A DNA stretch of 64,000 bases from Nocardioides turkmenicus (GTDB lineage: Bacteria; Actinomycetota; Actinomycetes; Propionibacteriales; Nocardioidaceae): contig NZ_JAALAA010000003.1 of NCBI RefSeq assembly GCF_011045035.1, positions 124,001-188,000 of the forward strand. The letters are read 5' to 3'. Every line of letters begins with the position of its first letter. The stretch's first letter is position 1. The position numbers and the translations under genes are program-made. This document shows, one piece after another, positions 19,008-32,800 of the stretch. The notes beneath the pieces were generated by a model, which ran no database searches, was not told the origin of the DNA, and saw nothing but the letters and a program-made list of their open reading frames with translations.

Positions 19008-19642
19008 CAGCCGGATCCCAGAACTTTGAACTCGGCCATGGCGTCGACCAGCCAGCGGCCCAGGTAGTCGGCGTACGAGGACCTCGGCAGGATCCGGTAG
19101 GAGTCGAGGTCGACCTTCCACAGGATCACCGGGACGCGTCCGATGTTGGTGGCGACCGCCGTGCCCGGCGCGAAGACCCGCGGGTGGAGGTCGAGCGGGC
19201 AGCCCTTCTCCAGGACCGCCTGCGCGGACGGACCCTCGAGCCGGAGGGTGGTGCGGTTGGCCGACAGGTCGACGACCGCGGCGGCACCACCTTCCGAGAG
19301 GCCTGCGCGCAGGTAGGACACCAGGGTGGAGCCGGCCACGCTCTGCGAGATGACCAGGAACTCGTCGGGCGAGAGCCACAGCACGACCACGTCGTGACCC
19401 GTGGCGACCTCGCCGCACCGGGCGGGGAGCTCGGCGCCGACGATCTTGGCCAGGCGTGCCCGGTCGGGCGACCCGACCGCGACCCGCAGGCCCACCATGG
19501 TGAGGAACTGCTCCTCGCGCAGCCGCACCCCGAAGGCGCCGGTGACCCCGGCGTCGACGAAGGCGCCGTGGAGGTGCTGGGCAGGGCTGACGCGCAGCGC
19601 CGAGATCTTCTTGTCGAGCGGCTCGATCGTGGTCTCAACCAT
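19007..19642 (-). CDS. soxG: Sarcosine oxidase gamma subunit
   Basis: A 211-residue protein similar to the gamma subunit of heterotetrameric sarcosine oxidase and to the folate-binding fold of GcvT ([33 protein letters not shown] split over two strands, [32 protein letters not shown] at the C terminus). The start overlaps soxA by 8 bases, and its stop shares a base with the sdaA start. The subunit stabilises the complex and carries no cofactor of its own. Confidence 0.9.
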   Translation of the reverse strand: MVETTIEPLDKKISALRVSPAQHLHGAFVDAGVTGAFGVRLREEQFLTMVGLRVAVGSPDRARLAKIVGAELPARCGEVATGHDVVVLWLSPDEFLVISQSVAGSTLVSYLRAGLSEGGAAAVVDLSANRTTLRLEGPSAQAVLEKGCPLDLHPRVFAPGTAVATNIGRVPVILWKVDLDSYRILPRSSYADYLGRWLVDAMAEFKVLGSG

Positions 19643-22544
19643 CGCGGCGGCTTCCTTCCGGGTCGTAGAGGACGGTTTCAGCGACGACGACGTCGACCAG
19701 TCGGTCACCGACCGGAGCGACGAGGGTCTGGCCGATGCGGTTGCGGCCATCCTTGATGAGCGCCAGGGCGAAGGAGCGCCCGAGCGCGGCACTGTGGTAG
19801 CTCGAGGTCACGTGCCCGAGCATCGGCACCGGACCGTCGGCAGGGGTGATCGGCGTACCGGACTCGACCAGCTGGGTGCCCTCGGGCAGCCGGAAGGACT
19901 TGTCGACGGGGAGCACCGAGACGAGGTGCTTGCGGTCGGTGCGGGACGTGTCGGCCCGGCTGTAGGACCGCTTGCCGACGAAGTCCTTCGCCTTGGAGAT
20001 GATCCACTCCATGCCGGCGTCCTGCGGGGTGACCGTGCCGTCGGTGTCCTGACCGACGATCGGATAGCCCTTCTCGGCGCGGAGCACGTGCATGGTCTCC
20101 GTGCCGTACGGGGTGATCGACCACTCCTGGCCGGCGGCGTGGATCTCCTCCCACACCTGCGGACCGAACCAGGTCTCCACGTTGACCTCGAAGGCGAGCT
20201 CACCGGAGAAGGAGATCCGGCACACCCGGGCGGGGATGCCCGAGGCGAGCGTGGTCTCGCGGAACGTCATGAACGGGAACGCCTCGTTGCTGACGTCCAG
20301 GTCCGGGGCGATCTTGGCGATCACCTCGCGCGACTTCGGGCCGACGACCGCGACGGTGGACCACTGCTCGGTGACCGAGGTGAAGCTGACGTCCAGGGTC
20401 GGCCACTCGGTCTGGTGCCACTCCTCGAGCCAGTCGAGGACCTTGGCGGCGCCACCGGTGGTCGTCGTCATGAAGTAGCGGCCCTCGTCGATACGGAGCG
20501 TGACACCGTCGTCGAACATCATCCCGTCGGGCGTGCACATGACGCCGTAACGGGCGGAGCCCGGGGCGAGCTTCTTGAAGGCGTTGGTGTAGATCCGGTT
20601 GAGGAACTCGCCGGCGTCGCTCCCCCACACCTCGATCTTGCCGAGGGTGGTCGCGTCCATCATGCCCACGGACTCGCGGACGGCGGCACACTCGCGGAGC
20701 ACGGCCTCGTCGAGCGACTCGCCGTCCTGCGGGTAGTACCAGGGGCGCAGCCACTGTCCCACGATCTCCATCTCGGCGCCGTGCTCGACGTGCCAGGGGT
20801 GGATCGAGGTCAGCCGGGCCGGGTCGAACAGGTCGCCCCGCTCGCGGCCGGCGAGCGCGACGAACGGGACCGGAGCGTACGGCGCGCGGTACGTCGTCGT
20901 GCCGATCTCGCCGGGGCTGCGACCGTCGTTGAGCGCGGCCGCGATGACCCCGATGGCGTTGACGCCGGAGGTCTTGCCCTGGTCGTTGGCGGTGCTGATG
21001 GAGGTGTAGCGCTTGACGTGCTCGACGCTGCGCATGCCCGCGCCGGTCGCCCGCAGTACGTCGTGCACCGTCTGGTCGCGCTGGAAGTCGACGAAGTGGT
21101 CGACGAGATCGTCGAGCCGGGCGCCTTCCTCGGTGACGAGCCAGAGCGCGCGGGTCGTGCCGTCACCCGTCGCGGCGGGAAGCGGGCCCTCCGGCGCCTC
21201 GGCCGCGCCGATGAAGCCGGTGGCGCGCAGCGCGGTCGCGGCTGCGTACCGGCCCTCGGCCAGGCACGCGTCGAGGGTGTAGCTGCCGCGGGCCGATCCG
21301 ACGATCTGCTGGTCGGCGACCTGGCCGTCGGGGACGAACCCGGCAAGGTCCTCGTCCCAGCGGACCTTGCCCTGACGCTGGCTGTGCAGGTGGACCACCG
21401 GGCTCCAGCCACCGGCGACGGCGACGAGGTCGCAGGCGATCTCCCGGCGCTCGCCGACCGCGGCGCCGTCGGCGTCGATGGCCGACACCGTCGCCGCGGT
21501 GACCCGTGGGTCGCCGGCGGTGTCGAGGACGGCGGAGCCGAGGACGACCTCGATGCCGGCCTCCTCGGCGCGGCGCGCGGCCTCGGACCGCTCGGTGCGG
21601 GCGTCGACGACGGCCGCCACGCCGACTCCGGCGGCGGCCAGGTCGGCGGCGACCTCGTAGGCGCTGTCGTTGGTCGTCGCGAGCAGGACGTTGGAGCCGG
21701 CGGCGACGCCGTAGCGGTTCAGGTAGGTGCGGACCGCGGAGGCGAGCATGACGCCGGGACGGTCGTTGTTGCCGAAGACGAGCGGACGCTCGTGAGCCCC
21801 GGTCGCGATGACGACCTGCTGGGCCCGGACGTGCCACAGGCGCTGACGAGACAGGCCGTCGAGCGCGGCCTTGGCGGACGCGTCCAGGTGGTCGAGCCGG
21901 CTCTCGAGGGCGATCACGTAGTTGGCGTCGTAGCTGCCGAAGGCGTTGGTGCGGGTGAGCACCGTGACCTCGGGGGCGGCCGCGAGCTCCTCGGCGACGC
22001 CACGCAGCCAGGTGTCGCTGTCCACGCCGTCGATCTCGAGGTGGCGGGCCGAGAGGAGCGACCCACCGAGCTCGGGCTGGTCGTCGATCAGGATCACCCG
22101 GGCGCCGGATGCGGCGGCGGTACGGGCCGCGGTGAGCCCGGTCGGGCCGGCACCGATGACGAGCACGTCGGTGTGGACGTACTTCTTGTCGTAGATCGCG
22201 GTGTCGTCGTTCGGGTCGAGCTCGCCGAGCCCGCTGAGGTAGTCGGCCTGCAGCCCCTCGACGAGCTCGACAGCGGTGGCCGGGAGCATCGACTCGGCGA
22301 CGGCGTCACCGGGGCGGCGCAGCCTGACCAGCGCGTTGGACTCCTCGACCCCGGCGGCGAGTACGCCACGGGGACGCTGCAGGTACAGCGAAGGACCGCA
22401 CTCGAGGACACCGTTGGCGATCAGGGCCGAGGCGAGGGTGTCACCGGCGTGGCCGGCGTACTCCTGGCCGGCGACGCTGAAGGTGAGACGGGTGGATCGG
22501 TCGATGCGGCCGCCGGCTGCGAGGCGGTGCGACGTCGTGCTCAC
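19635..22544 (-). CDS. soxA: Sarcosine oxidase alpha subunit
   Basis: A 969-residue subunit. Order of parts: N-terminal 2Fe-2S-ferredoxin-like domain, NAD-binding Rossmann motif GAGPTG at about 131-136, the pyridine-nucleotide-disulfide fold to about 560, and a C-terminal GcvT-like folate domain ([32 protein letters not shown]). The complex oxidises sarcosine to glycine and moves the methyl to THF as methylene-THF, with O2 going to H2O2. The start is a GTG overlapping the soxD stop in GTGA; the much longer open frame upstream runs antisense-like through soxB and is spurious. Confidence 0.95.
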   Translation of the reverse strand: MSTTSHRLAAGGRIDRSTRLTFSVAGQEYAGHAGDTLASALIANGVLECGPSLYLQRPRGVLAAGVEESNALVRLRRPGDAVAESMLPATAVELVEGLQADYLSGLGELDPNDDTAIYDKKYVHTDVLVIGAGPTGLTAARTAAASGARVILIDDQPELGGSLLSARHLEIDGVDSDTWLRGVAEELAAAPEVTVLTRTNAFGSYDANYVIALESRLDHLDASAKAALDGLSRQRLWHVRAQQVVIATGAHERPLVFGNNDRPGVMLASAVRTYLNRYGVAAGSNVLLATTNDSAYEVAADLAAAGVGVAAVVDARTERSEAARRAEEAGIEVVLGSAVLDTAGDPRVTAATVSAIDADGAAVGERREIACDLVAVAGGWSPVVHLHSQRQGKVRWDEDLAGFVPDGQVADQQIVGSARGSYTLDACLAEGRYAAATALRATGFIGAAEAPEGPLPAATGDGTTRALWLVTEEGARLDDLVDHFVDFQRDQTVHDVLRATGAGMRSVEHVKRYTSISTANDQGKTSGVNAIGVIAAALNDGRSPGEIGTTTYRAPYAPVPFVALAGRERGDLFDPARLTSIHPWHVEHGAEMEIVGQWLRPWYYPQDGESLDEAVLRECAAVRESVGMMDATTLGKIEVWGSDAGEFLNRIYTNAFKKLAPGSARYGVMCTPDGMMFDDGVTLRIDEGRYFMTTTTGGAAKVLDWLEEWHQTEWPTLDVSFTSVTEQWSTVAVVGPKSREVIAKIAPDLDVSNEAFPFMTFRETTLASGIPARVCRISFSGELAFEVNVETWFGPQVWEEIHAAGQEWSITPYGTETMHVLRAEKGYPIVGQDTDGTVTPQDAGMEWIISKAKDFVGKRSYSRADTSRTDRKHLVSVLPVDKSFRLPEGTQLVESGTPITPADGPVPMLGHVTSSYHSAALGRSFALALIKDGRNRIGQTLVAPVGDRLVDVVVAETVLYDPEGSRRDG

Positions 22545-22831
22545 TGCGGGTCTCCATCCAGGCTGGGGCGTGGTTCGCCGTTCCGGTAGACGGCGGCGAT
22601 GCGGTAGGTGACGGTGTCGCGAAGGACGTTGAACCACTTGCGGCACCCGGCGCTGTGGACCCAGCGCTCGGCGAAGATGCCCTTCGTGTTCTCGCGGTAG
22701 AACAGGTAGCGACCCCATTCCTCGTCGCTGAGGGCGCTCGGGTCCTCCGGGTACGGCACGTGGGCCTGACCGCCGTAGTGGAACTCGGTCTCGTCGCGGG
22801 GCCCGCAGTCGGGGCAGCTGATGAGGATCAT
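22541..22831 (-). CDS. soxD: Sarcosine oxidase delta subunit
   Basis: A 96-residue subunit with the expected zinc ligands: Cys6 and Cys9 (SCPDCG), His59 and Cys63 (VHSAGC). These positions match those described for the heterotetrameric enzyme. [10 protein letters not shown] is typical of the family. It lies 12 bases after soxB and overlaps soxA by 4 bases. Confidence 0.95.
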   Translation of the reverse strand: MILISCPDCGPRDETEFHYGGQAHVPYPEDPSALSDEEWGRYLFYRENTKGIFAERWVHSAGCRKWFNVLRDTVTYRIAAVYRNGEPRPSLDGDPQ

Positions 22832-22843
22832 CGTCGGCTCCTT

Positions 22844-24061
22844 TCAGTGGGCCACGGCGGCTGCGCCGTGCTCGTCGATGAGGGCACCGGTGCTGAATCG
22901 CTCGAGGGCGAACGGTGCGTTGTACTCGTGGGGCTCGTCGTGGGCGATCGTGTGCGCCAAGGTCCAGCCGGCGCCGGGCGTGCCCTTGAAGCCGCCGGTG
23001 CCCCAGCCGCAGTTGACGTAGAGCTGGTCGATCGGCGTCTTGCCGACCACCGGGGAGGCGTCCGGCGTGACGTCGACGATGCCGCCCCAGGTCCGGAGCA
23101 GGTGCGCGCGGGCGAAGATCGGGAACAGCTCGACGGCGGCCGCCATCTGCTCCTCGATCACGTGGAACCCGCCGCGCTGGCCGTAGCCGTTGTACGCGTC
23201 CACACCCGCGCCCATGACGAGCTCGCCCTTGTGGGCCTGGGAGACGTAGACGTGGACGTGGTTGGACATCACCACGGTCGGGTGGACGGGCTGGTGGAGC
23301 TCGGAGACGAGCGCCTGGAGCGGGTGCGACTGGATCGGCAGGTCGAAGCCGGCCATCTCGGCGAGGACGCTGGAGTGCCCTGCCGCGCAGAGCGCGACCT
23401 TCCCGGCCGCGATCGTGCCGCGGCTGGTCTGCACGCCGACGACCCGGTTGCCCTCCTTGAGGATCCCGGTCACCTCGCAGTCCTGGATCAGGTCGACGCC
23501 CAGCTCGTCGGCCTTGCGGGCGAACGCCCAGGCGACGTGGTCGTGCTTGGCGATGCCCGCGCGGGGCTGGTAGGTCGCGCCGAGGACCGGGTAGCGGATG
23601 TTGTCGCTGGTGTTGATGATCGGGCAGACCTCCTTCACCTGGTCCGCGTCGAGCCACTCGGCGTCGATCCCGTTGAGACGGTTGGCCTCGCAGCGCCGCA
23701 CCGAGTCGCGTACGTCCTGCAGCGTGTGGGCGAGGTTGAGCACACCGCGCTGGCTGAACAGGAAGTCGTAGTCGAGCTCGTCGGGGAGCACCTCCCACTG
23801 CTTGAGGGAGTGCTCGTAGATCGCCGCGGACTCGTCCCACAGGTAGTTGGACCGGATGATCGTGGTGTTCCGGGCCATGTTCCCGCCGGCGAGCCAGCCC
23901 CGCTCGAGCACGGCGACGTTGGTGATGCCGTGGTTCTTCGCCAGGTAGTAGGCGGTCGCGAGGCCGTGACCGCCGCCCCCGATGATGACGACGTCGTAGG
24001 AGGACTTGGGCTCCGGGTTGCGCCAGAGGAACTCGGGGTGCTCGGGCAGCAGGTCTGCCAT
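22844..24061 (-). CDS. soxB: Sarcosine oxidase beta subunit
   Basis: A 405-residue flavoprotein of the D-amino-acid-oxidase fold. The FAD motif is [16 protein letters not shown] (about 26-41). His173 in [11 protein letters not shown] matches the histidine that carries covalent FMN in the Corynebacterium and Stenotrophomonas enzymes. The C-terminal [16 protein letters not shown] closes the flavin site. This subunit holds the sarcosine-oxidising centre. Its ATG shares one base with the glyA stop, so it is tightly coupled to glycine use. Confidence 0.96.
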   Translation of the reverse strand: MADLLPEHPEFLWRNPEPKSSYDVVIIGGGGHGLATAYYLAKNHGITNVAVLERGWLAGGNMARNTTIIRSNYLWDESAAIYEHSLKQWEVLPDELDYDFLFSQRGVLNLAHTLQDVRDSVRRCEANRLNGIDAEWLDADQVKEVCPIINTSDNIRYPVLGATYQPRAGIAKHDHVAWAFARKADELGVDLIQDCEVTGILKEGNRVVGVQTSRGTIAAGKVALCAAGHSSVLAEMAGFDLPIQSHPLQALVSELHQPVHPTVVMSNHVHVYVSQAHKGELVMGAGVDAYNGYGQRGGFHVIEEQMAAAVELFPIFARAHLLRTWGGIVDVTPDASPVVGKTPIDQLYVNCGWGTGGFKGTPGAGWTLAHTIAHDEPHEYNAPFALERFSTGALIDEHGAAAVAH

Positions 24062-25356
24062 CAGTCGGCTCCGTTCGACTCGATGAGGTGGGGGTAGAGC
24101 GGGTGCTTCTCGGCGAGGTTGGTGACCCGGGCGCGCAGCGCGTCGGCCGTCTCCTCGGTGAAGTCGTCCTTCAGCGCGGCCGCGATGATGTCGGCCACCT
24201 CCTGGAAGTCGGTGTCGCCGAAGCCACGGGTCGCGAGCGCGGGCGTCCCGATCCGCAGGCCGGAGGAGACCATCGGCGGGCGCGGGTCGAACGGGACCGC
24301 GTTGCGGTTGACGGTGATGCCGATGCGGTGGAGACGGTCCTCGCCGTCCTGGCCGTTCAGCTCGGAGTCGCGCAGGTCGACCAGCACGAGGTGGACGTCC
24401 GTGCCGCCGCTGACCACGGAGATGCCCGAGGCCTTGACGTCATCGGCGAGCAGCCGCTCGGCGATGATGCGGGCACCCCGCAGCGTACGCTCCTGGCGCT
24501 CGCGGAACTCCGGCTCCGCGGCGACCTTGAAGGCGACCGCCTTGCCGGCGATGACGTGCTCGAGCGGGCCGCCCTGCTGGCCGGGGAAGACCGAGGAGTT
24601 GATCTTCTTGGCGATGTCGGCGTCGTTGGTGAGGATGACGCCGCCGCGCGGGCCGCCGAGGGTCTTGTGGGTCGTCGAGGTGACGACGTCGGCGAAGGGC
24701 ACCGGGTTCGGGTGGAGGCCGGTGGCGACCAAGCCGGCGAAGTGGGCCATGTCGACCATGAGGCGGGCGCCGACGAGATCGGCGATCCGGCGGAACTCCG
24801 CGAAGTCGAGCTGGCGGGGGTAGGCGGACCAGCCCGCGACGATCAGCTTGGGCCGGTGCTCGAGAGCGAGGCGCTCGACCTCGGCCATGTCGATGAGGAA
24901 GTCCTCGCGGCTGACCTCGTACGGCACCACCTGGTAGAGGCGGCCGGAGAAGTTGATCTTCATGCCGTGGGTGAGGTGGCCGCCGTGGGCCAGCGAGAGG
25001 CCGAGGATGGTGTCGCCGGGCTCGAGCAGCGCGAACATCGCCGCGGCGTTGGCCTGAGCGCCCGAGTGCGGCTGCACGTTGGCGTACTCCGCGGAGAAGA
25101 GCGCCTTGAGGCGGTCGATGGCGAGCTGCTCGATGACGTCGACGTGCTCGCAGCCGCCGTAGTAGCGACGGCCGGGGTAACCCTCGGCGTACTTGTTGGT
25201 GAGAACCGAGCCCTGGGCCTCCATGACGGCGGCGGGGGCGAAGTTCTCCGAGGCGATCATCTCCAGCGTCTGCTGCTGGCGGCTCAGCTCGGCGTCGATC
25301 TGCTGGCGGACCTCGGGATCGAGGTCCGCGAGCGAGGCAGTCAAGACGTCAACCAC
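24061..25356 (-). CDS. glyA: Serine hydroxymethyltransferase
   Basis: A 431-residue PLP enzyme with the pyridoxal lysine in [14 protein letters not shown] and family motifs [24 protein letters not shown] and QPHSGAQAN. It joins glycine and methylene-THF to serine, using both products of the sarcosine oxidase encoded next to it. It is the first gene of the ten-gene operon. The GTG start follows GGGAG at 7 bases, and operator copy 4 lies 28 bases upstream, in the divergent gap to gntR 2. Confidence 0.96.
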   Translation of the reverse strand: MVDVLTASLADLDPEVRQQIDAELSRQQQTLEMIASENFAPAAVMEAQGSVLTNKYAEGYPGRRYYGGCEHVDVIEQLAIDRLKALFSAEYANVQPHSGAQANAAAMFALLEPGDTILGLSLAHGGHLTHGMKINFSGRLYQVVPYEVSREDFLIDMAEVERLALEHRPKLIVAGWSAYPRQLDFAEFRRIADLVGARLMVDMAHFAGLVATGLHPNPVPFADVVTSTTHKTLGGPRGGVILTNDADIAKKINSSVFPGQQGGPLEHVIAGKAVAFKVAAEPEFRERQERTLRGARIIAERLLADDVKASGISVVSGGTDVHLVLVDLRDSELNGQDGEDRLHRIGITVNRNAVPFDPRPPMVSSGLRIGTPALATRGFGDTDFQEVADIIAAALKDDFTEETADALRARVTNLAEKHPLYPHLIESNGAD

Positions 25357-25383
25357 GGTGAGCTCCCAAACTTTTGAAGTACG

Positions 25384-25397
25384 ATTGATATATCAGT
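25384..25397. promoter_or_regulatory. Candidate GntR operator, copy 4 (glyA/gntR divergent promoter)
   Basis: ATTGATATATCAGT is the best copy, 1 mismatch from the consensus, with a perfect inner palindrome TGATATATCA at 25386-25395. It lies between the divergent glyA operon and gntR paralogue 2 and could control both. Confidence 0.65.
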
Positions 25398-25483
25398 TCC
25401 GGATCACCAGTATGCTTGCTGGCGAAGACACCTGTCAACGGCCCAGATCAGGCGGTTCAGATCAAAGAAAGTGGTGACATGGG

Positions 25484-26161
25484 ATGACCGACCTTCAAGC
25501 GCCCGTCCGGCCGACGGTCGGCGCGCCGCCGACCTCACTGGCGTACGCCGCCTACGAGCGCATCCGGGACCGGCTGATCATGCTCGACATCAGGCCGGGC
25601 GAACCGATCAACGACGGCCGGCTCGCGGACTCGCTCGGGTTCGGCCGCACCCCTGTCCGGGAGGCCCTCAAGCGCCTGGAGACCGACCATCTGGTCGTCT
25701 CCTACCCGCGCCGCGGCACGTTCGCGACGCCGGTCGACGTCACCGAGTTGGGCGCGATCTCCGACCTGCGCCAGCAGCTCGAGCCGTTCGCGGCCCACCG
25801 CGCAGCGACGGCGGCGACCGAGCCGATGCGGGCCGAGCTGCGCGCCATGGCGGCCCGGGTCCGCGGCCTCGACGCGTCGGGCGACGACCGGCCCACGCTG
25901 ATGCGGCTCGACCTGTCGGTGCACCGGATGATCTACCGGGCCACCGGCAACAAGCACCTCGAGGACGTCCTGATCCGCTACGACAACCTGGCCACCCGGA
26001 TCTGGTGCCTGGTCGTCGACAAGCTCCCCGAGCTGGCCTCCCACATCTCCGAGCACGCCCAGCTCCTGGAGACCATCGCCGACGGCGACGCCGAGCGAGC
26101 CGAGCGGCTCACCCGCGAGCACGTCGACAGCTTCGCGACCGAGATCCGTCGCGTCCTCTGA
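25484..26161 (+). CDS. GntR-family regulator (FCD type), paralogue 2
   Basis: A 225-residue regulator with the same layout as the one at 7923-8597: winged helix with IRPGEPINDG and GRTPVREALKRLETDHLV, then an FCD domain with HLEDVLIRYDNLATRIW. By eye well over half of the residues are identical to paralogue 1, including the recognition-helix region, so the two may read the same operator. It is divergent from the glyA operon and convergent with the dimethylglycine dehydrogenase gene, with a hairpin between. Likely repressor of the demethylation operons; ligand unknown. Confidence 0.92.
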   Translation: MTDLQAPVRPTVGAPPTSLAYAAYERIRDRLIMLDIRPGEPINDGRLADSLGFGRTPVREALKRLETDHLVVSYPRRGTFATPVDVTELGAISDLRQQLEPFAAHRAATAATEPMRAELRAMAARVRGLDASGDDRPTLMRLDLSVHRMIYRATGNKHLEDVLIRYDNLATRIWCLVVDKLPELASHISEHAQLLETIADGDAERAERLTREHVDSFATEIRRVL

Positions 26162-26182
26162 CAGCACTCTCCCGAGACGCAC

Positions 26183-26216
26183 GATCGGGCGCCGGCCTCA
26201 CGGCCGACGCCCGATC
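26183..26216. terminator. Bidirectional hairpin between gntR 2 and the dimethylglycine dehydrogenase gene
   Basis: A 15-bp stem with one mismatch (left arm GATCGGGCGCCGGCC) and loop TCAC between convergent genes. Confidence 0.8.
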
Positions 26217-26230
26217 CGGACCCCCACAGG

Positions 26231-29675
<3,445 letters not shown>

Positions 29676-29707
29676 GCTGGGCTCCTGATTGCCGGTAATG
29701 ATACACA

Positions 29708-29721
29708 ACTCATATATCAGA
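29708..29721. promoter_or_regulatory. Candidate GntR operator, copy 5 (purU promoter)
   Basis: ACTCATATATCAGA, 2 mismatches from the consensus ACTGATATATCAGT. It lies directly upstream of purU at the right-hand end of the betaine island. Read on the minus strand it contains TGATATATGAGT, close to copies 1 and 2. Confidence 0.55.
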
Positions 29722-29795
29722 ATGATCGTAGAACGGCTCTCAGAGCGCCGTCAAGGGTTTCCCGTACGTCACGACCGGACCGCACACGACAAGGA

Positions 29796-29830
29796 GGGCG
29801 GGCCCAAGGGACATGCCCTTGGACCCGCCC
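29796..29830 (-). terminator. Hairpin terminator after the PQQ-type dehydrogenase gene
   Basis: A 15-bp stem with one mismatch (left arm GGGCGGGCCCAAGGG) and loop ACATG, 17 bases past the stop of the upstream minus-strand gene. Confidence 0.8.
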
Positions 29831-29846
29831 CTCGGGTGGACTCACC

Positions 29847-32800
29847 TCAGAGCTGGCCGATCACCGCCTGAGCGTCCCGCTGCAGCGCGGCACGAGCCTC
29901 GGCGTCGGCGACGTTGACCGAGCTGGCCGCCAGCTCGGCGTACTCCTGCAGCTGCGATCGAGCAGAGGCGTGGCGCCCGGCTTCGAGGTGCTTGGCCGCC
30001 TGGCGGAGCCGCTTCTCGAGGACGCTCTCCCCGGCGGCGGTGATCTCGCCGGAGCGGGCGAGCCGCTCGGTCAGAGCGGTGAGCTCGGCCAGAGACGTGG
30101 CGGTCGTGAACGTGACCTTCTTCGTCGTCGTACGTCCCGCCTCGTCGGTCGCGGTGACCTCGAGCGTGTGCGAACCGAGCGGGAGCCGCCACAGGGGAAG
30201 CGTCTCGCCGGCGACTGCGGCACCGTCCAGGGTGGCAACCACGGACCCGACACCGGAGGTGGCGTCGGTCGCCGACCACGACACGTCCCCGGCGTCGCCG
30301 ACGGTGGCTCCGTCGGTGACCCCGCCGACAGCCACCTGCGGCGCGGTCTTGTCGATCCGCACCACGACCTTTCCGACCTCGGAGACGTTGCCGCCGTTGT
30401 CGGTCGCGCGGTAGTGCACGGTCGTGACGCCTTCCGCGGACACGGTCAGCGGGTTGTTGGCGTTCTCCCAGGTCTGGCCGCCGTTGGTCGAGCGCTGCCG
30501 GGAGGCGACGGTGCCGTTGTCGGTCGCGGTGACCGCCACCGACACGTTCCCCGTCCACCAGCCGTGCGTCCCGGTCGGCTGCGCCGGGTCGAGCGTCGCG
30601 GAGACCGTGGGAGGCGTGACATCGGCGAAGCCGTCGCCGACGAACCTGATCCGGTCCAGGGTCACGCCGCCGGTGGAGGTCACGAACAGCTCACCGCTGC
30701 CCGTCGGCGCCCCGGTCAGGTCGGCCGCCGTCTCCGACCAGTCCTCGCTGGAGACGTCGAACGAGGCGAACGGCGTCGCGTCGGCCGATCCCCAGCGCAG
30801 CTGCACGATGCCGGTGCCGCTGGCGCGCAGCTTCGCCGAGGTGATGCCGGCGAGGTCGACGGGCTTCCAGGAGAGCCAGTCGCCCGCATCGAGCGAGGTG
30901 ACCTTGCGCAGCCCGCTGGCCGTGTCGTCCGGCGCGATGGCGATGCCCTCGGAGGCGTCGGCCCACTCGGCCTCCTGCGACTTGGGGTTGAGGATCAGCG
31001 ACACCTCGGACCGGGCCGCCGGCACACCGTTGGCGCCGTTGTCGGTGTAGCCGATGACGACGACCCCGTAGATGTTCTCCGTCTCGCCGTGCTCGGTGGC
31101 GTCGGCGGGCGTCGGGATCGCGAACCGGCAGCCGGTCCCCTGGCTGAGCGGGTGGGCGTGGACGTCGTGGCCGAGGCCGAACGTCCAGGTCACCCGCGAG
31201 CAGACGGTCGCGCTCCCGTCCTCGGCGTCGTCGGTCGACACCTGGAACGGCACCGCCTGACCCCAGTCGAAGAAGCCACCGTCGGCCGGCGTGGCCACCT
31301 CGATCGTCGGCGCGACGTTGCCCACGCTGATCGAGGTCGAGGTGATGCCGCGACGCCCCTCGGCGTCGGTGACCCGGAGCCGGGCGGTGTAGCGGCCGAG
31401 CTCGTCGTAGGTGTGCGTCGTGGTCGCTCCGGTGGCGTCGAAGGTGCCGTCGCCGTCGACGTCCCACTCGTAGGTGAGGGCGCCGCCTTCGGGGTCGACC
31501 GACCCCGAGCCGTCGAAGTCGACGGTCAGCGGCGCCGAGCTGCTGGAGATCGGGTCGGCGACGATGTCCGCGCGCGGTGCCTTGTTGCCGACGCTGTAGT
31601 CGATCCGGTAGAGCCCGGCGTCAGGGTTGGCGCGGAAGAAGCCATCCCCGTAGTCGAGCACGTAGAGCGAACCGTCCGGTCCGAACTCGATGTCGATCGG
31701 GCTGTCCGTGATCGGCTGCCGGTTGGTCTCGAGATCGGTGTTGGGCAGGAAGTGCTCGATGTGCGAGACCGGGCCGTTGGGCCAGTCGACGGTGAAGGCC
31801 GCCAGGTAGTCCTGGGAGAACTCGGCGAAGAAGGCCTTGCCGTCCCAGTACTCGGGGAACTTCGTCGGCGAGGGGTTGTCCGCGTCGTAGTGGTACACCG
31901 GACCGCCCATCGGTCCCTGGCCGCCGGCCGGACCGAAGTCGGTCAGCTCGGGCCACGGCTGGTGGGTGTTGTTGTCGCCGTAGTAGAGGGTCGCGGCCGT
32001 GGCCGGCGGAACGGTCGGAAGTCCCGTGTTCCAGCGCGAGTTGTTCTCCGCTCCGGCGGCACAGTCGAAGAACTCCCCTGGTGTCGCCGTCGCGAAGTCC
32101 CACTCGTTGTAGTTGAACTGGTTGCCGGTGCAGTACGGCCAGCCGCCGTTGACCGGCTCGTCGATCGAGGTCGTCTGCCACTCGACGTACCCCATCGGGC
32201 CGCGTTCCGGGTTCGGCGCACCGGCGTCCGGGCCGTAGTCGCCCCAGCTCACCGAGCCGGTGGCCGGGTCGACGTCCATCCGGAACGGGTTGCGCAGACC
32301 CATCGCGAAGATCTCCGGTCGCGTCCCCTCCGTGCCGGGAGCGAAGAGGTTGCCCTCGGGGATGGTGTACGACCCGTCCTCCTGCACCGCGATCCGCAGG
32401 ATCTTGCCGCGCAGGTCGTTCGTGCTGCCCGCGCCGCGGCGGGAGTCGAAGCCGGGGTTGAACCCGGGGGCATCGTTGTTGGGCGCGTACCCGTTCGCGC
32501 CCGGTGTGCCAGCCGGGGTGTTGTCACCCGTGGACAGGTAGAGGTTGCCCTGGTCGTCGAAGTCGACGTCGCCGGCGACGTGGCAGCACTGGCCGCGCTG
32601 CACCTCGACCTTGAGGATCACCTGCTCGGTCGCGAGGTCCAGCTTGTCGGCGGCCTCGTCCCACTTCACCCGGGTGAGCTGGTTGTAGCCCTTCCACTGG
32701 TCCCAGTAGGCCTCGGTCTGACCGGCGGGCAGCGTGTTGGGAGCCGACCCGGACGGCGTGGTCGTCGGGTACGGGCCGGTCATCGTGCGCGGCGCGTAGT

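Noticed and set aside
19401-22589. Plus-strand frame of over 1000 codons opposite soxA
   Set aside because: Shadow of soxA; low-complexity composition and no ribosome site.
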